Source of the DNA: Liolophura sinensis
Taxonomy: Eukaryota; Mollusca; Polyplacophora; Chitonida; Chitonidae
Reading direction: 5' to 3'
Length of the DNA stretch: 64,000 nt
Assembly (NCBI RefSeq): GCF_032854445.1
Contig: NC_088300.1
Coordinates: 24,969,608 to 25,033,607 of the forward strand
In this document: piece by piece, positions 34,105-47,269 of the stretch
Numbering within the stretch: position 1 is the first letter of the stretch
How the letters are laid out: the number at the start of each line of letters is the position of its first letter
Notes under the pieces: model-generated
What the model saw: the letters and a program-made list of their open reading frames with translations, nothing else
Told to the model about the DNA's origin: nothing
The model's database searches: none
Made by a program: the position numbers and the translations under genes

Positions 34105-35495
34105 GTTATTTGCCTGTTTGTCTTAGAAATACCACTAAGGAAAAATGATTTCCACTAAAATTATATTTTAGACGATGTAGTGTGCGCGTTTATGAGATTG
34201 TCCGTACGTTTACTGTAGCCGAATTGTTTATTCAGTAAGTCCAGTGCCTTGTCGAAGCCGTGCGTTTACTGTTACAGCATCATTAAGCTTATTACAGCAT
34301 AAGCGTGAAAAAGTTTAGCAAGTTTTACAAACAGAAATAAAATTATTTTTTATGGAATGTGTTAACTTGCACTAAGTGTCAAATCAGTATATTTCCTCCA
34401 TGCAGCTCGCGTTTTATTTTCACCTGAAAGGGCATTGACCCTAAAGCTGCGCAGATTTGTTCAGTCCTAACGATCGTTAGGATTTGTTAAAGCGATTGTT
34501 ACTATGCCCTTATTTCAATCAACATATTTTAACTGTATTTTTGTCAATACTTTCTGTGCGAGCCAGTCATTTTATCGAATGCTATTCTTATTAATAGTTG
34601 GGTATTTATATTGTTCGACCACTTTGTTCAAAGATGAATTTAGCTATTAAAACGTTAATTTATCTCAGTTGTTGAATATTTCCTGAAGATGTAGACCTTT
34701 TACAGTATCATGCCATGACTTATCATGAGACTGTAACTTTCCTTCCTCATTGACATTAAAGCGGCATTGAATCGTTAATTTTAGTGGATCTTCTCAAGGT
34801 ATATTGTGGCAGTCTTGTGGAATATTGAGCCATTTAGTGTCCAAAACCAATGGGTTTTGTTAGTTTCCATAGTTCAAACATTTTTGTGTATATTTCGTAG
34901 TTTGAAGACCAGTAGTGTCATTTGGAGTTCATTGGAAGCTTTCATGAACTCTGGAAAAGTCAGGATTTTTGAGTTAATTACCAATCTACCAAACCAACGA
35001 CAATTATAAGCAGTGATCGATTCAATCAACTAATATACATCACTTGTCATATTTGGATCGATTCAATAAAGTGGCGTTAAATTAGATTATGGCTCCGCTC
35101 TCCTGTGGATTTCTACGGCACCAGATAGGTTCTCCGCTCAGAAGAGACGGCAACAGAAACACTCTATCTCGTTGTCAAATTATCGGACGACAAATTCAAT
35201 CCTAACACTTCGTCATCTCGCCTTCCTTGTTTGCCAGCTTGCAATGAATACGAAATTACCGGAATTCTAGTTTGTTATGGAGCACACTGTATGAATGGTG
35301 GAAACGGTACTTAATGCGTTTACTCGAGGTCCTATAAAGCTCATTCAAGACAAACAATTCTCCAAAAACTTATGACCATGCACCTATATTTGTCATAATC
35401 CGTCACTGAGCCTGCGTGGATATACTGCACAAAAGCTGTACATTTCATCAAAACTCTTAATTCAACTTTACTGTAGGACGGATTGACAGTTATTC
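34105..35495. other. Non-coding stretch, no gene seen
   Basis: I see no supported gene or recognised repeat. Frames up to 67 codons occur and show no domain. Confidence 0.4.
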
Positions 35496-35499
35496 TCTT

Positions 35500-35859
35500 G
35501 TCGTCCGACCAGCCCTTATGGCTCAGTGTCCGCTTCAGGGGCGGTTAATCCTTGGTCAGGTCACACTTAAGACCTTAAAAGAGGAAGTCGTAGCTTCCTC
35601 GCTTGACGTTCAGCATTAAGGGAATAGTGCAACGACTGGTTGACCCGTATCAGTATATTAGGTCGGGTATGGCGAATTACTTGCCTTCAGTAAGTCGTCT
35701 CAGTGAAGTAGCACTAGATAAAAGAGCAGTGGAACTCCGTCCTGCAACAACGAGACACATTGCACGTACATGCATTCTAAGGACTCCTTCGTCGACATCT
35801 GACTGAAAAATTGTTGTGCACGACGTTAAACTCTAAGCACTAACTCACTCACTCACTCT
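35500..35859 (+). repeat. SINE, family B, full length, diverged head
   Basis: The body and tail match 29695-30038 closely (ACCTTAAAAGAGGAAGTCG, ACTGGTTGACCCGTATCAG, CGTCCTGCAACAACGAG, TGACTGAAAAATTGTTG, ACGACGTTAAAC and a CACT repeat). The head is degraded: TATGGCTCAGTGTCCGCTTC, GGTCAGGTCACAC. A 67-codon frame inside it is spurious. Confidence 0.85.
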
Positions 35860-35869
35860 TGTGATTTGT

Positions 35870-37655
35870 AAGCATTACGTTAACAGTTTACGGACAATTC
35901 GCCACCGCAGATGCAGAAGTGAGCAGTGGATAACACTAATTTGGCCAAATGCGCTTATGGCGTGACTCAAGGTTCTCTACATGGTACCATCTTTCTGAAA
36001 GGATGTTCCTGTTTGTTGACCCTTTATGCAACCCCAATCCTGCTTACACAAGTTATGTTTCATGTCATGGTAAATGAAGTTCATGGAAAAGGTAACATGG
36101 ATTATGTTTTACTTCTAGTTATGCGCTGCTTTCCATTACGATCTCCGGACTCTCTGTTTGTTGTAGTAGTTGACATGACTTTCAGAAACAATTGTTGTAA
36201 TAGTTCTTTATTCCACTGCTGACATTGTATCCCTAAGAAATTTACAACCCGACAGAGCTTCTTGTCGGCGAATGTCGAGGATTTGCATAGAGAAGGACTA
36301 TAAATTCGAAGGCTTAACTTGGATCCTGTTCAGAATCGCGTTTCCTCAGTTCTGTTTACTGTGACGACCATGGTGCGAAGTGCATTTCCATGCTAACAAA
36401 TGACCGACGTCGAGGATGCGAGGTTCGAGGACTATGATAAATGCTGGTTGACGTAGAACGCTGTTAAATTCCGCCACAAACGGCCCTTTTGTCTCGTCCC
36501 ACTCGTCTCTCACGGAATATCGACCGTCATCGGGAGTTTGGCCCAGTGAATCGAAGCTTTCGGATTCTATAGGGCCTATCTAATAACATAAATAACCGGG
36601 CGGCTGATGCTAATGGCAGCGGAGTAAACCTGAATCTCGATATCATACAGGGTAGCAGGACATAGTAGACTGCCTCCACATCTCGCCCTCTTAAGTACGG
36701 AGGACGCCACCTCAGAAGGCCCCAGTACACATGTACACGATGGTACGGACTAAGCCTACTCAACGGTTATTTGCATAATACTGGCGGCATTAAAAACCAG
36801 GGCCTGTAATTATCGATCAATCACGTGGCAGATAAATATACATTGACGTCAAAAATATTAAAACAGATACGGTTATCCTGATTTTGTATAGCTGTTCATT
36901 GCCTAGAGCAACGCAGTAATTTCTGCTCGTATCCCGGGTACATGTACAATACCCACACCAATGACGCATTGTCAGTAACTGGTAATTGGAGATTTAGAAA
37001 CATTAACTTTTGGTTATTAATGGTGCAACTCATTAGTGTCTTAGATCCATGTGCATGCTAATGGAATCTAGTGCCGGCCTAATTGCAAACTATCGTAAGG
37101 GAACCTATTTCCACATATCGTGTCCTTTTGTCGTAGTCACATTCTGACATTTAATATCCATGCGTTAAAGGAAAGGGAAACATTTGTGCATAAATAAGTA
37201 CGATGTTTACAGTCGCATACAAACGAGTATCACAACCAGGTTAAACATTGTTAAATTCTATCTTTTGGAATGTTGCGGGAGCATCCATTGTGTCAGTATA
37301 TTATCGTCGTTGATAAAGACCAGTCTAATTCTCCAGGTGACTTAGATCTGTTGTGCCACAATACTCAGAAGAGGAAATTGACACATGAAGGATAATCAGG
37401 GAAGAAATAAGTGGCTCTGAAGGTGAACACTCACTGACATTGGTCCAACTCTTTCTATCGTCCAGAAGGTTGAAAATGGAGGCAGTATTATTGGCCAGGA
37501 GTAAAACATCAACGGAGACATAGTAGTTTGCATACACGACTGTCCTGTAGATACAGACTTGTATTAAAAACTGATTTCATCATTTCTTTTAAAGCATATA
37601 CTGGGTAAGTATGAATACCCACCTGCCAGAATAAACCCTCTAATGCCGTATAATA
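35870..37655. other. Non-coding stretch, no gene seen
   Basis: I see no supported gene. Frames at 35926-36222 (plus) and 36527-36763 (minus) have no recognised domain; the latter is in a GC-richer patch, which lowers stop frequency. Confidence 0.35.
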
Positions 37656-37661
37656 TTAAAG

Positions 37662-37752
37662 ACTCACAGCATAGAGAATAAAACCAGAGCGACGACAGTA
37701 TGATATTTGGCAAATGGTCACACGAACTGATGAAGTACGGCCTCCTGTCAAA
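37662..37752 (+). repeat. Dispersed repeat, family D, copy 3
   Basis: ACAGCATAGAGAATAAAACC, AGAGCGACGACAGTATGATA, TTTGGCAAATGGTCACACG and GTACGGCCTCCTG align with the copies at 7146, 22333 and 47206. Confidence 0.6.
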
Positions 37753-37759
37753 TTATTTG

Positions 37760-40700
37760 AGGGTTTCATTCTAACTGTAAATACATAAATAGTAGCAAAT
37801 TACACACACCCTAGTACCATGACTTAAGCAGAACAGGGTAAAAAATGCGTTGATGATAAATGGAATTTATTAGAGAGCATAAGTTTTTCGAACTATTTGG
37901 AAGCACTTTCAGTGATTTAATAACGACTACTAGTGAGTTACGCATTCAACTCAATCTAAGTTAGCGCACATTACGAAAGCCTGTTGAAATGGAAATGTAA
38001 TTTGTTTATCCCTCGGGCACACATATACTACTTCTTCCTTGCGCCCCCGCCCCCTCTTTCCTCAAAATGGTAGCCTAAGAGCTGTATCTTGTAAAATGGT
38101 TGTTGTTACATAACCTAACAGTGTACGCCAATAAGACATTGCTCGCTTGACATTTCAAAGCGGGGATGGGGTTGCTGGAGAAATGAGGCCTGATGGACGT
38201 ATATATCACGGTTGCGACTTTGTCAGCTCTTCAGGACTGTCTCCAGGATGTAATTACTGTGATCTCAGCGATAAATGTCCGTTTTGAGAAGCTAAAATCG
38301 CTGTGGCGCAAGAGCATCAGTTAATATTAATTTATCGCGAGATCCCTTGTCCTTACAAGGATCTTGCCTTTCTAAGACAGCACAGACAAATGAGCGGGTA
38401 AGATCGGTGTACTTGAAGCGTCAACTCTTAATCAATCACATTAAGAGCGACTTGAAATGCATCATCGTCAAGGGGTACAATGTATGTCTGTAAAAAAAAG
38501 GTCCTGTTGATCGATTTTGTAGAAAAGGAAGTTTGGCCTCAAGTAGATAAACGCCACCAATAACGGAACATAGAATCTGAGTCAATGAGATTTGGCCTTC
38601 ATCCTATTACCAATTTACAGCTCTCCAATTTCGCTAACTTGCCTATTACGATTTTCCTATGGACTAATGATCGATTCCGAACTTGGGAGTAAATCTTTGG
38701 GAATTTTTTCTTCTTTTACTGATTCTGTTAACAAGATATCAGAATAAAAGCCTGCAACTATATGACATGGGGAGGAGTGATAATAGAGTGTCCATGATGT
38801 TGTAAAATGTGATACCATCTTCCAGCTATAGCGTAATATGTTTGGTCGATGATCATGTGTGCGCAGCAAGCTGGTTTTTTTTTTCAGATGAGTTGCGTGT
38901 TTGAGCGTTTACTCTGTAACTGAAATCGGTTCGAATCGTTTAAATGTTTTGCCTCGAAGATTTAACTGCAGCAATACCTAATTTCTCTATGCACTGGGTA
39001 ATGAGAAGTCATTTAACGGCGATTTCGGTATAGCCAGAGGGAAACGTGTTAGGTGATTATTGGGCACTGAGCCCTGTTCAATAACCTTTTCTGAATGTTT
39101 TTAATGTAAAACTTTCTCATTATACAGCCATCCTTGTCCTTTTGGAAACACTAAACAGTACGCCAATTCACGAATACGTGCACTGTTCACTATATTCCCT
39201 TCTTCCTGCATGTTTACCGAAAGGCAGAAATGAACTTCTTGGTTGAGTCGGGGTCATGTGAAAATGTCTGCCGAGTTTTCTGACGTTGATCATATGTCAC
39301 CTTCACGCTTGTCTTGAGGGATGCAAGTCGAAAGGAAATGGAAAGTTCTTCAATCAATCATCCAGCATCAGTAAGAACTTCGAAATTTTCTTCTTCACTC
39401 ACATTTGTGCTAACGGTTCTGATGGCGGAAGTGGATCTTGCAAATGTATCTGCCATGGAGTACTAACATAAACCTTTATATGAGACTTGCATAAACAACA
39501 GAATTCATGAATGATGCAACGTTTGCAAGATAAATCCTCTTTATACCGAGTCGATCCACGCAGTGTGTATGGGATGCACAGACAGAGATTAGTCAGTCAT
39601 TATTTAAAAATAAATACGGTCAAACTACAAGAGTTTTGCCAAATGCCTCTATAAATGCTTTTCAAAACGTTTATATATTTAACAAAAAATCCTGTGAACA
39701 AAAACGGTCTCGTGGTAGTTAACTGATACCACATCATGTTGCTACACTGAAAACCAAGTCTTAATTTTTGTGATTGCAAAGCACAGGATACGTATATATG
39801 TTCATGTGTGTAGATAGCATTTTGCATAACCATTAAGTCACTGTAAGACATCCCAAGGCAGTATAGGAAAGAGTATGGAATGGGTAGCCTGCTCCAGTCA
39901 CACTGATCTTTTTTTTTTTCATTATACACTGTAGCATTGGGAAAATCACTGCATCACAAAATGTAACTTTCTGAAAAATTATTGAGCACGCAGTCATGCA
40001 CCAATGAATTAAATACATATATCACAAATGTTCGGCCTGATATTTCTGCCACGCATAACATGTTAATGTTAATGATATCTAGAGGACCACATGTGCTCTC
40101 GACAAGGATTCACATGTGTTTTCCCTGTAGTTACCACTCATTACGTAATACCATGGATTATCCACTCTACTTCATGATAAAACTTATTTAATGCAATACA
40201 CCGAATATCTTTACTCACACAATAAATATGTTGCCAGAGAAAAAAATAACCCCATAAAGATTCGAAATCTTCCTTGAGGTGCAAGTAGTTCTCCATAGTG
40301 ACTTCGTTAGTTCACTGTACTATGAAGGAAAACTGACACATTATGAAGTTTATTTTTTTACATATAAAGACAAAAGTTAACGAAAATAAAACTTTGACAG
40401 CACGTAGAAATACACACAGGAAAGGTTCATTAAAGATTTTTTCTGGTTAACATTGATCTTCATACTGTAAATAAAAAACACAGTGCCTCGTTTGAATGAA
40501 AAATTGGCGTTTTTAATCGAGAGTGCATTTTTGTGGAGGGTCATTACTAAGCAACCATCTCTTTTATGGCATCATAACTTTCATGAGTGTTTCGACCAAG
40601 TTTTATACTGCTAATTCGGAAATTTATAGGCTTTTGTGCTTGGATTTGAAATTTCCACTTTCTTATCGCACCTCTCTGGGGCCGATTCTCCGCCTTACCG

Positions 40701-41560
40701 TACCAGGTCCTTTAATACAGTTTTAATTATTCAGGCAAAACGTATTTTTGGTGAAGAATACGGCTGTCGTTTTGTCCATGTTCTTTTGCTTTCAGGAGCA
40801 TAACAATGACGGTAATTGTGTCAGAGGTCAGGCACAAGGTGACCAAGTGGCCATATGTTTCGTGTGATTGTCCAATGAAGCTTCCGTTCACTCCGACTGT
40901 GGGCATCACCAGTAAATGGCTTTGCTACTTCAGGTGAACCGAGCATAGGTTCCTTAAGGCATTGACCTTTATGTCATCGACCCGCGTATTTCCACATGAT
41001 GTCAGATTATAATGTCACTGTCACTTGGTTCACTCAACGCCTTGAAGTAGGTAGTTTGTTGGCTTTTTAGCGCTGGCCATTCCTTGTCCAAAGGGATTGT
41101 GGGACCAACCTGGAGGACATACATCGCCATGATTTTGCATGACATAGCGGTTGTTTGCTCCTGGTCTCGAGTCGGAATATTTTCTTTGTTTTTATAAAGG
41201 ATTAAGTACATAGCAACTTGACTTTTTACATCACCAGGACAGGCATTTCTTCAGCAATTGTATATTTTGTTCAACACATTCTTTAGTTGTTTAAAAGGAG
41301 ATTGGGGACGTGGGGGCTGAGGACGGTCTGGGAGTGGGGTTGGACGCGAGGTTAAGATACCATCTTGCCTTTCAGTTGCTTGAGAACACTGGGCACTGGT
41401 TCAAATCCGCACTAAGGCATAATTTTCACATTTCCCAGAGATCGAGTCACTGCGATCGAGAGCACGTATGCTTGCTTTGAACACGTTTATACCTGCAGTG
41501 GCAGAGTAATAAAAATATCCACCTTTACTGCATCCACGAAACTGACTGCCCATTGTATCA
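37760..41560. other. Non-coding stretch, no gene seen
   Basis: I see no supported gene. Frames are short and without domains; the 109-codon minus-strand frame at 39600-39929 overlaps a second one in another frame, typical of chance in AT-rich DNA. Confidence 0.4.
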
Positions 41561-41564
41561 GTGC

Positions 41565-41602
41565 TTTATTCTTGAGCACGGCGTTGACGCCAGTCAATCA
41601 AA
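41565..41602 (+). repeat. SINE tail fragment, family A
   Basis: TTATTCTTGAGCACGGCGTT followed by GACGCCAGTCAATCAAAC matches the terminal 38 bp of family A tails, with a few changes. Confidence 0.6.
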
Positions 41603-41789
41603 CCTTACATGTAATTTTGTATACTTGGTACATAATTTTTCGCTCAACGTATCTGAGAGTGAAGCGCTGTTTTCTTTCTAAGGAGTTTAATTATTACCTG
41701 TTTGCTCATATTTTATCTAGCAATTGTGACAGGGAGTATTCTTTAAAGTTACAGTTAATGTTTTTCTTTTCTTTTTCTGTACTATGCAG

Positions 41790-42258
41790 AAACCATCAGC
41801 ACGCTGTACAAGTATACCGTGAACGTTTCATTTATATGCATTGCGACGATACGGCCGAAATGTTGCGGACGTGGCGTTGTCGTGGGGTGGTGTTATCATT
41901 TATTTCATTTACATGTAAAACCAAAAGAATTTTGAGAAACTTTAGATCAGAACGTTTCATGAAGTCATCACGTTTTCTGGGAAAATTTTTTTATGTTCTA
42001 TTTATTCGCCAATCTCTCCTCGCTCACCCATTCGGTGAGAAAGTTTTAATGTTGAGTACAAAGATCACGTCATTTTCTTCAAAGAGTAGCCGTTATGCCA
42101 TGAAAGTGGTAATAAATATAACACAATCGATTCTTACCTTCAGCGTTGTGCTGCAAAATAATGGTACAGTTGTTCTTTGTCTACAGTGCCAGGGAAACAC
42201 GTTCCTGAGTCAGCACAGCTCCACCCATAAGACTGTAGTTATCACTAAAGCTAAGTAA
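41790..42258 (+). CDS. Long unassigned open frame with a strong upstream acceptor
   Basis: The longest open frame in the window runs from an ATG at 41572 to 42258 (228 codons). Its first 11 codons are SINE tail, so that start is not credible. A very good splice acceptor (long T/C tract then ATGCAG) ends at 41789, leaving about 156 codons open after it. The product is basic and rich in Phe, Ser, Arg and Lys, has no signal peptide or repeat, and fits no family I recognise. A second frame from the same acceptor is open for about 47 codons. It may be a real exon of an unknown gene or a chance frame. Confidence 0.2.
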
Positions 42259-43501
42259 GTCTAAGTAATTGGCTTTTAAGCCACCATCCATCAACCCAGA
42301 AATTGGAGGCTAGACGAACATATTACCGTGGCGTGTGGCCAGCAGCATGTGGATATTGACGACTTCACAGATGTACCAGATAATGTCAGTGGTCTACCGA
42401 AATGAAAGTCTATATTTTGGGTATTCAAGGCAGTATTAATGATTCAACCTGCCTCACTTCTATCTATATATATTGCTTGATGGTGGACAATACCTGAACC
42501 GACGGATACCTTTAGTTAAGCAACTACCTGTATATCGCAGGTTTAAGTTATTGATGTAACTGGCTGAATTCTGAGATAAGCTATTTATGTGTACAACCAC
42601 ATCTGTTCTCTGTTGTTTGCCTACGCTATCGTTTCTGTTACCTGATTTTTTGCGGGCATACAGACATCACATGCCATTAGCTATAAAAACCTACAAAGCT
42701 GTCAGGCTAAACTAGGGAGAGTTTATATGTCAGCACAGCTTCTAAATGATAACCACAGATACAGAATACCACAGGTTAACAGCATATAGAGACAGTGGTC
42801 TTATTTTCAATGGGATGACGACTACTATTTTGCATGAGGAAATTGTTGTTTCCAGGATCTAATCGCTATAACCAGCCTTGATTTCGCTTTTTCGTAGTGC
42901 CGTAAAGAGATGTTCGGTTTTTACGTGACACGTAAGTCAGGATGTTTGCTGTAAAGAAAGAAAAACCGCTGAAATCTACACGACCTTTACCATTCTTTTA
43001 TTCACCATCCAGCAGGAGAAAACCAGTGTTATACGTCGCTGTAACCTCTAAGGGTATGGGTGTTTATTCTCTGATGAAGGCCCCGTTTAATGCCCCGCCC
43101 TTGTTGATTACAGTGTCGCCATTTACGGTATGTGTTTGGTTTCGCGGTACTAAGGGTAAGTCGATCCCTACGTTCGTGTGTATGGCATGTTAACGGCGTT
43201 TGGCAAATGTGATCTCGGTTTGGGCGGGCTTTTGATGTGCTTGGAATCCCCCTAACTCTCCCAGACCGACGACAATTTTACCCAAATGTCAAGATATCGA
43301 GTGTCTGCTCTTTTGCAAATCGAAAATGAAAGATCGATTATTCCTACTAGCAGGGGGGTCTTAATCTAATAAATTACAATGTACTGGCTAATCACGTAAG
43401 ATATCGATCAAGGCATTGAATGGTAGATTTTGGACATCGATTCTGAAAGTCCACTGCTATGTAGAGACGGAAGGTAGTGGACCATATGGGCTTTCTTGCA
43501 G

Positions 43502-43600
43502 TCGTAGAAATGCGATTGTAAGCCACAACTGTCAGAAGAATCCCAATATGTCATTCTTTAGAGTTCCTCAGGCTTATCATTACCACCCGCAACCAATTAC
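43502..43600 (+). CDS. Possible small exon with THAP-like sequence
   Basis: A CTTTCTTGCAG acceptor ends at 43501 and a GTAAGA donor begins at 43601, giving a 99-nt exon. In the open frame it reads RRNAIVSHNCQKNPNMSFFR followed by VP. The NPxxSFFRxP block resembles the start of THAP zinc-finger domains (DNA-binding, C2CH type) as found in invertebrate transposon-derived genes. Only this block is visible, the first Cys pair would be in an upstream exon, and the AVPTF-type end of the domain is not seen. Weak. Confidence 0.2.
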
Positions 43601-44221
43601 GTAAGAACTGAGATTTTCTTGTGAAGGTAACGTTTAGCCTCCGAGGTTGGTTCATGGTACATCATGTAGTGCGTTTCCTCTGATCAAATACTTGTCCTGA
43701 CTGAACTAGTGATCGAATAATAAATTAATTATAATTGCTGTCGTTTTCAGTGATTTTATTGAACGCTGAAAGAAATAGCATCTAAGTTTGCCGAAGACGA
43801 TGAAATTACTCTTCTGATCTTGAAAGTCAGAATTTGTCAGTTGCTCTAGCGACATTAGAGGTCTTTCCATGACTAATTGACAAGGTTGGTACATCAGAAT
43901 TGACGGCATATTGTGGGTAAATGCAAATAACTATAATTAGCACAACCACTGTTATGCCCTTCACTTTATGTGACAAACACTTTTAAACATAATTTTTATG
44001 ACTAGTATATAGCTGCCTGCTCACAGGCCAGACAACATCACATATCAGCAATTTTCATACTCCATCTGCCAAACACTTTCCCAGAATCAGCTTCACATTA
44101 CAAATTTGGCTTCACAATACAAACTCCAAGAATGAATATCACAAACCTTTGACCAAAATACTAGTATTTACAATTGTACTTCTTCTGTGAATAAAATCGC
44201 ATGAAATAGCCTGCCCTGATA

Positions 44222-44404
44222 TCAACTTAAAACTTCATTAGTTGTAGGTAAACAAGGCATCATGGCGCCAGCGGTTGCAAAACGCAGGGCATTCTCTATA
44301 GTTGAAAGCACAGCGATAACACATAATGATTTATGAATAACAATACTTACGAGGGCTGTTATAACAAAACAGTTACCTAACACAAAGGGTATGTTAAATG
44401 CCAA
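44222..44404 (-). CDS. Possible membrane-protein exon, unassigned
   Basis: Minus-strand 60-codon frame with an unusually hydrophobic N-terminal half (FNIPFVLGNCFVITALVSIV) that could form a membrane helix, and an ALVSI stretch over a CTCGTAAGT donor-like site. No family recognised. Hydrophobic frames are common by chance in T-rich DNA, so support is slight. Confidence 0.1.
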   Translation of the reverse strand: MAFNIPFVLGNCFVITALVSIVIHKSLCVIAVLSTIENALRFATAGAMMPCLPTTNEVLS

Positions 44405-45501
44405 AGAATTTGGTGGTTTCCAATAGGATTTGGCATTTGTCCATTACCTTGGCAGTTCATCTTGGTATTCAAAGTTTGTTGCTAATGGGAGATGAAAAAT
44501 GTAGCTGGCTCGACATTAAGACGCTGAAATCGCCCTCAATTAACTACCGGTTAACGCAGAACTATCTGACTGCTCCGATAAATCAATCACCTGCCAATAC
44601 TACTCGGAAGTTCTCAGCAGGAGCTTTTTAACTCCCGTTTTAAAAGCCACCATCGATCGTCTCGTCAATGCTAATTTCTTTGTAAGAAAATTACACAGCC
44701 AGTGAGCGCTTTTGTTGTCCGGAGGTATTTGGGGCGTTCAACTTAGCCAGATTGCTGGGATTTGGCTTACAGTTAGATGCAGTGCTGCCTAGTACCTTCC
44801 TCTATATTCAATCCGCTTACTGTATGAGCTTATTTATTTTCCAAGATGAAACTTTTGGGTTTGTGAATTTGAACTTAAACACCATATCCTCAAGTATATT
44901 GGGCCATAAATGGCAAATCGGATTTTAGACTTTCTTTAGCATTATTCTCTACACATTAGCAGGGGAAAAAACAGTTAACCATTCCGCCACTCAAAAACTC
45001 CGGCGGAAATCACAGAATGGTTCTGCTTGAGTATTTAGCAAACTGATAGAATATCTACTCTTTCTGTTTTGCAACAAATGCAACTAAATGTATGATTTGA
45101 CAGCTTTCTAGGATTTTGAGACTCATTTTTAGGGGCTTACTAAACAGACGCTAGGAAACATTCGCCAAGTATTGTTTTTCTTTCTTTTGACCACTACTAA
45201 CAACGATTCCAGTGTACTGTTTTTCTTGGGACGACATTTCTTAAGTTGTTTTCTTCATGGAAAACAAATCGAGTTTTTTTTTTTATTGCCTGTTTGCGTA
45301 CATTTAACTTTTATTTGTATACGCATTCCCTTTTGGTTCTGCTGGTATGTGATGGCATCTTCTTGATATAACCGGAAACTAATGGCCTTAAAGAAGAAAT
45401 ATTATATAGTGTTGCCAAGATAGCCTCTGCATTAGATGGTGCCAAATTTTAAGCCAACGGTTTCAGTTGAGTAAGTAGTATTATTCGCTTAGGTATTGAA
45501 G

Positions 45502-45525
45502 ATACTGTCATTTTTTTGACAGTAT
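45502..45525. repeat. 9-bp hairpin with T6 loop
   Basis: ATACTGTCA, six T, TGACAGTAT: a perfect short hairpin at 45502-45525. No neighbouring gene gives it a role. Confidence 0.6.
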
Positions 45526-47205
45526 GAACTACCTATTACCTTAGTTTTAGGACGACACTAAGCTAATTTTCCCGTCAGATTATTTATAGTTAGCATTGCA
45601 TTTGTCGTGTTGTGACAGTGTTCTTCTACTGACTACATCGACACTATATGACCTGATGGACACTGGCCAGTTTGCTTGCCCTCTGACCTGACCAAACTGT
45701 TATTCTTGGTCTTGATGTATTGACAGAGCTCCGAAAAGCCCTTGGGACTTCAACAGCTGCCTCTATTGTTCAGTGAGTTTACCTTGAACCACAAAACCAA
45801 TCGGTTTGAAAACTAATCAAACAGTGCTTCCACAAGGTTGCTGCTTTTCATGGTGGACCGCCGAAACGGTTGAATGCAAACCTGAGAGCACAATGCCATA
45901 AAACAGCGGAAAGCCCTTTGCATTCTCATCGGGAAAACTGTTCAGTGACTCCCCTGGCACAAAGCCGGACAATCTCTCTGAAGGAACAGTTGGCGGCCGT
46001 TTCCTGGTTCATTCAGGAACATAATAATCATATATTCATGTCAGCAACTTTCAGCTCTTACCATGTATCTTCATGGAGGGAAAATATGTAGACGTTTCGC
46101 AGAGTCTTTAGGGAGATAAGTTGTTGATTAGCGGTTTAGTAAAAGGTCAAAGGTTTTATGAACCAGGGCTAATGTTTCCATTATCTTTTTAATACGTCAA
46201 TGCGTTTTAGATGTTACTGCTTAAACTGGTCTAGAGCGTGGTATTCATTCAATCGCTTATTTTAAGGAAGTATTCTGCTGAGTCATCTGGGATTGTCTGT
46301 ACAATAGAGAGGTAATTGTAACGTGTCCGGAAGGTTTAGTATGGACTTAAGCCCGCATACTGGTCGATGGTGTGTTACATGTATAGGTAAACAGTGGCCC
46401 GAGGGCTAGACTCACACTGCCATCGATCCATGCCGGTAAGTGACGCTAGTTTTAACCTCTCCCCGCACCTAATTTTGGCCGGGGGTGGAGGGACTCTAAC
46501 CCCAAGCAAGAGTTCATCGCGGGACATCAGCCCAAATCACCGTCTTTTAATCAAATGTACTTGAAGCTTGCTTAGTTGAAGACAAAAGTGAGTGTTAATA
46601 GGCCCGGAAAATTGCTAATTATTCGTGGAATCTAAGTCTCACTTGTTACTCAGTATCGTCCAGATAATGAAATAAGTCGGAGAAATTTGGTCCAGAAAGC
46701 TTATGGACAGAACCACCTCTACATGGGCGGCTCGGTGATGTAGAAGTGGAAATCAGTCTGGTGGAACTTTTTCACTGTGAGAAATTAATGCTCGTAATTC
46801 ATGATTGTTGTCGTGAAAGTATGAATTGTAATTATCTATTGCCCACGTTCGGCTAGAAACTTGGGCATAGGCATCCACTTATTTTACTAAGATACATGTG
46901 CACAAATATCAACTTATAATCAACTTTGGCAAACGTTCGTTTGTTTCGAGGATAAGGCTGTTTCATACCAATAAGCTTAAAGCTACTCTAAAAAGTTGTA
47001 ACTAAGACAGCAGAATAAATCTTTAAAAGGTCTAGCTGTTCTCGACGTGGAACACCCCTTCATGATCTACAACTTGTATACGAATGCCGGACTTGTTTTA
47101 AAATGATACAGTTAAAACCTAGCGGTAAAACGTTTAAACTATTTGTTGCCTGAGAAGCCGATATCACCGAATGTCATTTTTGATGGCTCAGTTTGTATAC
47201 TATAA

Positions 47206-47262
47206 AATACAGCATGGAGAGTAAGTGACGACAGTGTGATAGTTGAGAAATGGTCACATGTT
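47206..47262 (+). repeat. Dispersed repeat, family D, copy 4
   Basis: TACAGCATGGAGAGTAAG, TGACGACAGTGTGATAGTTG and AGAAATGGTCACATG align with the other copies; the CCAGAG segment is deleted. Confidence 0.6.
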
Positions 47263-47269
47263 TAGTTAT

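Larger units (their letters stand above)
42300..47200. other. Mostly non-coding stretch
   Basis: Apart from the two weak exon candidates listed separately, I see no gene or recognised repeat family here. A frame at 42942-43193 ends near a GTAAGT-like site, but its product is not recognisable. Confidence 0.35.
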
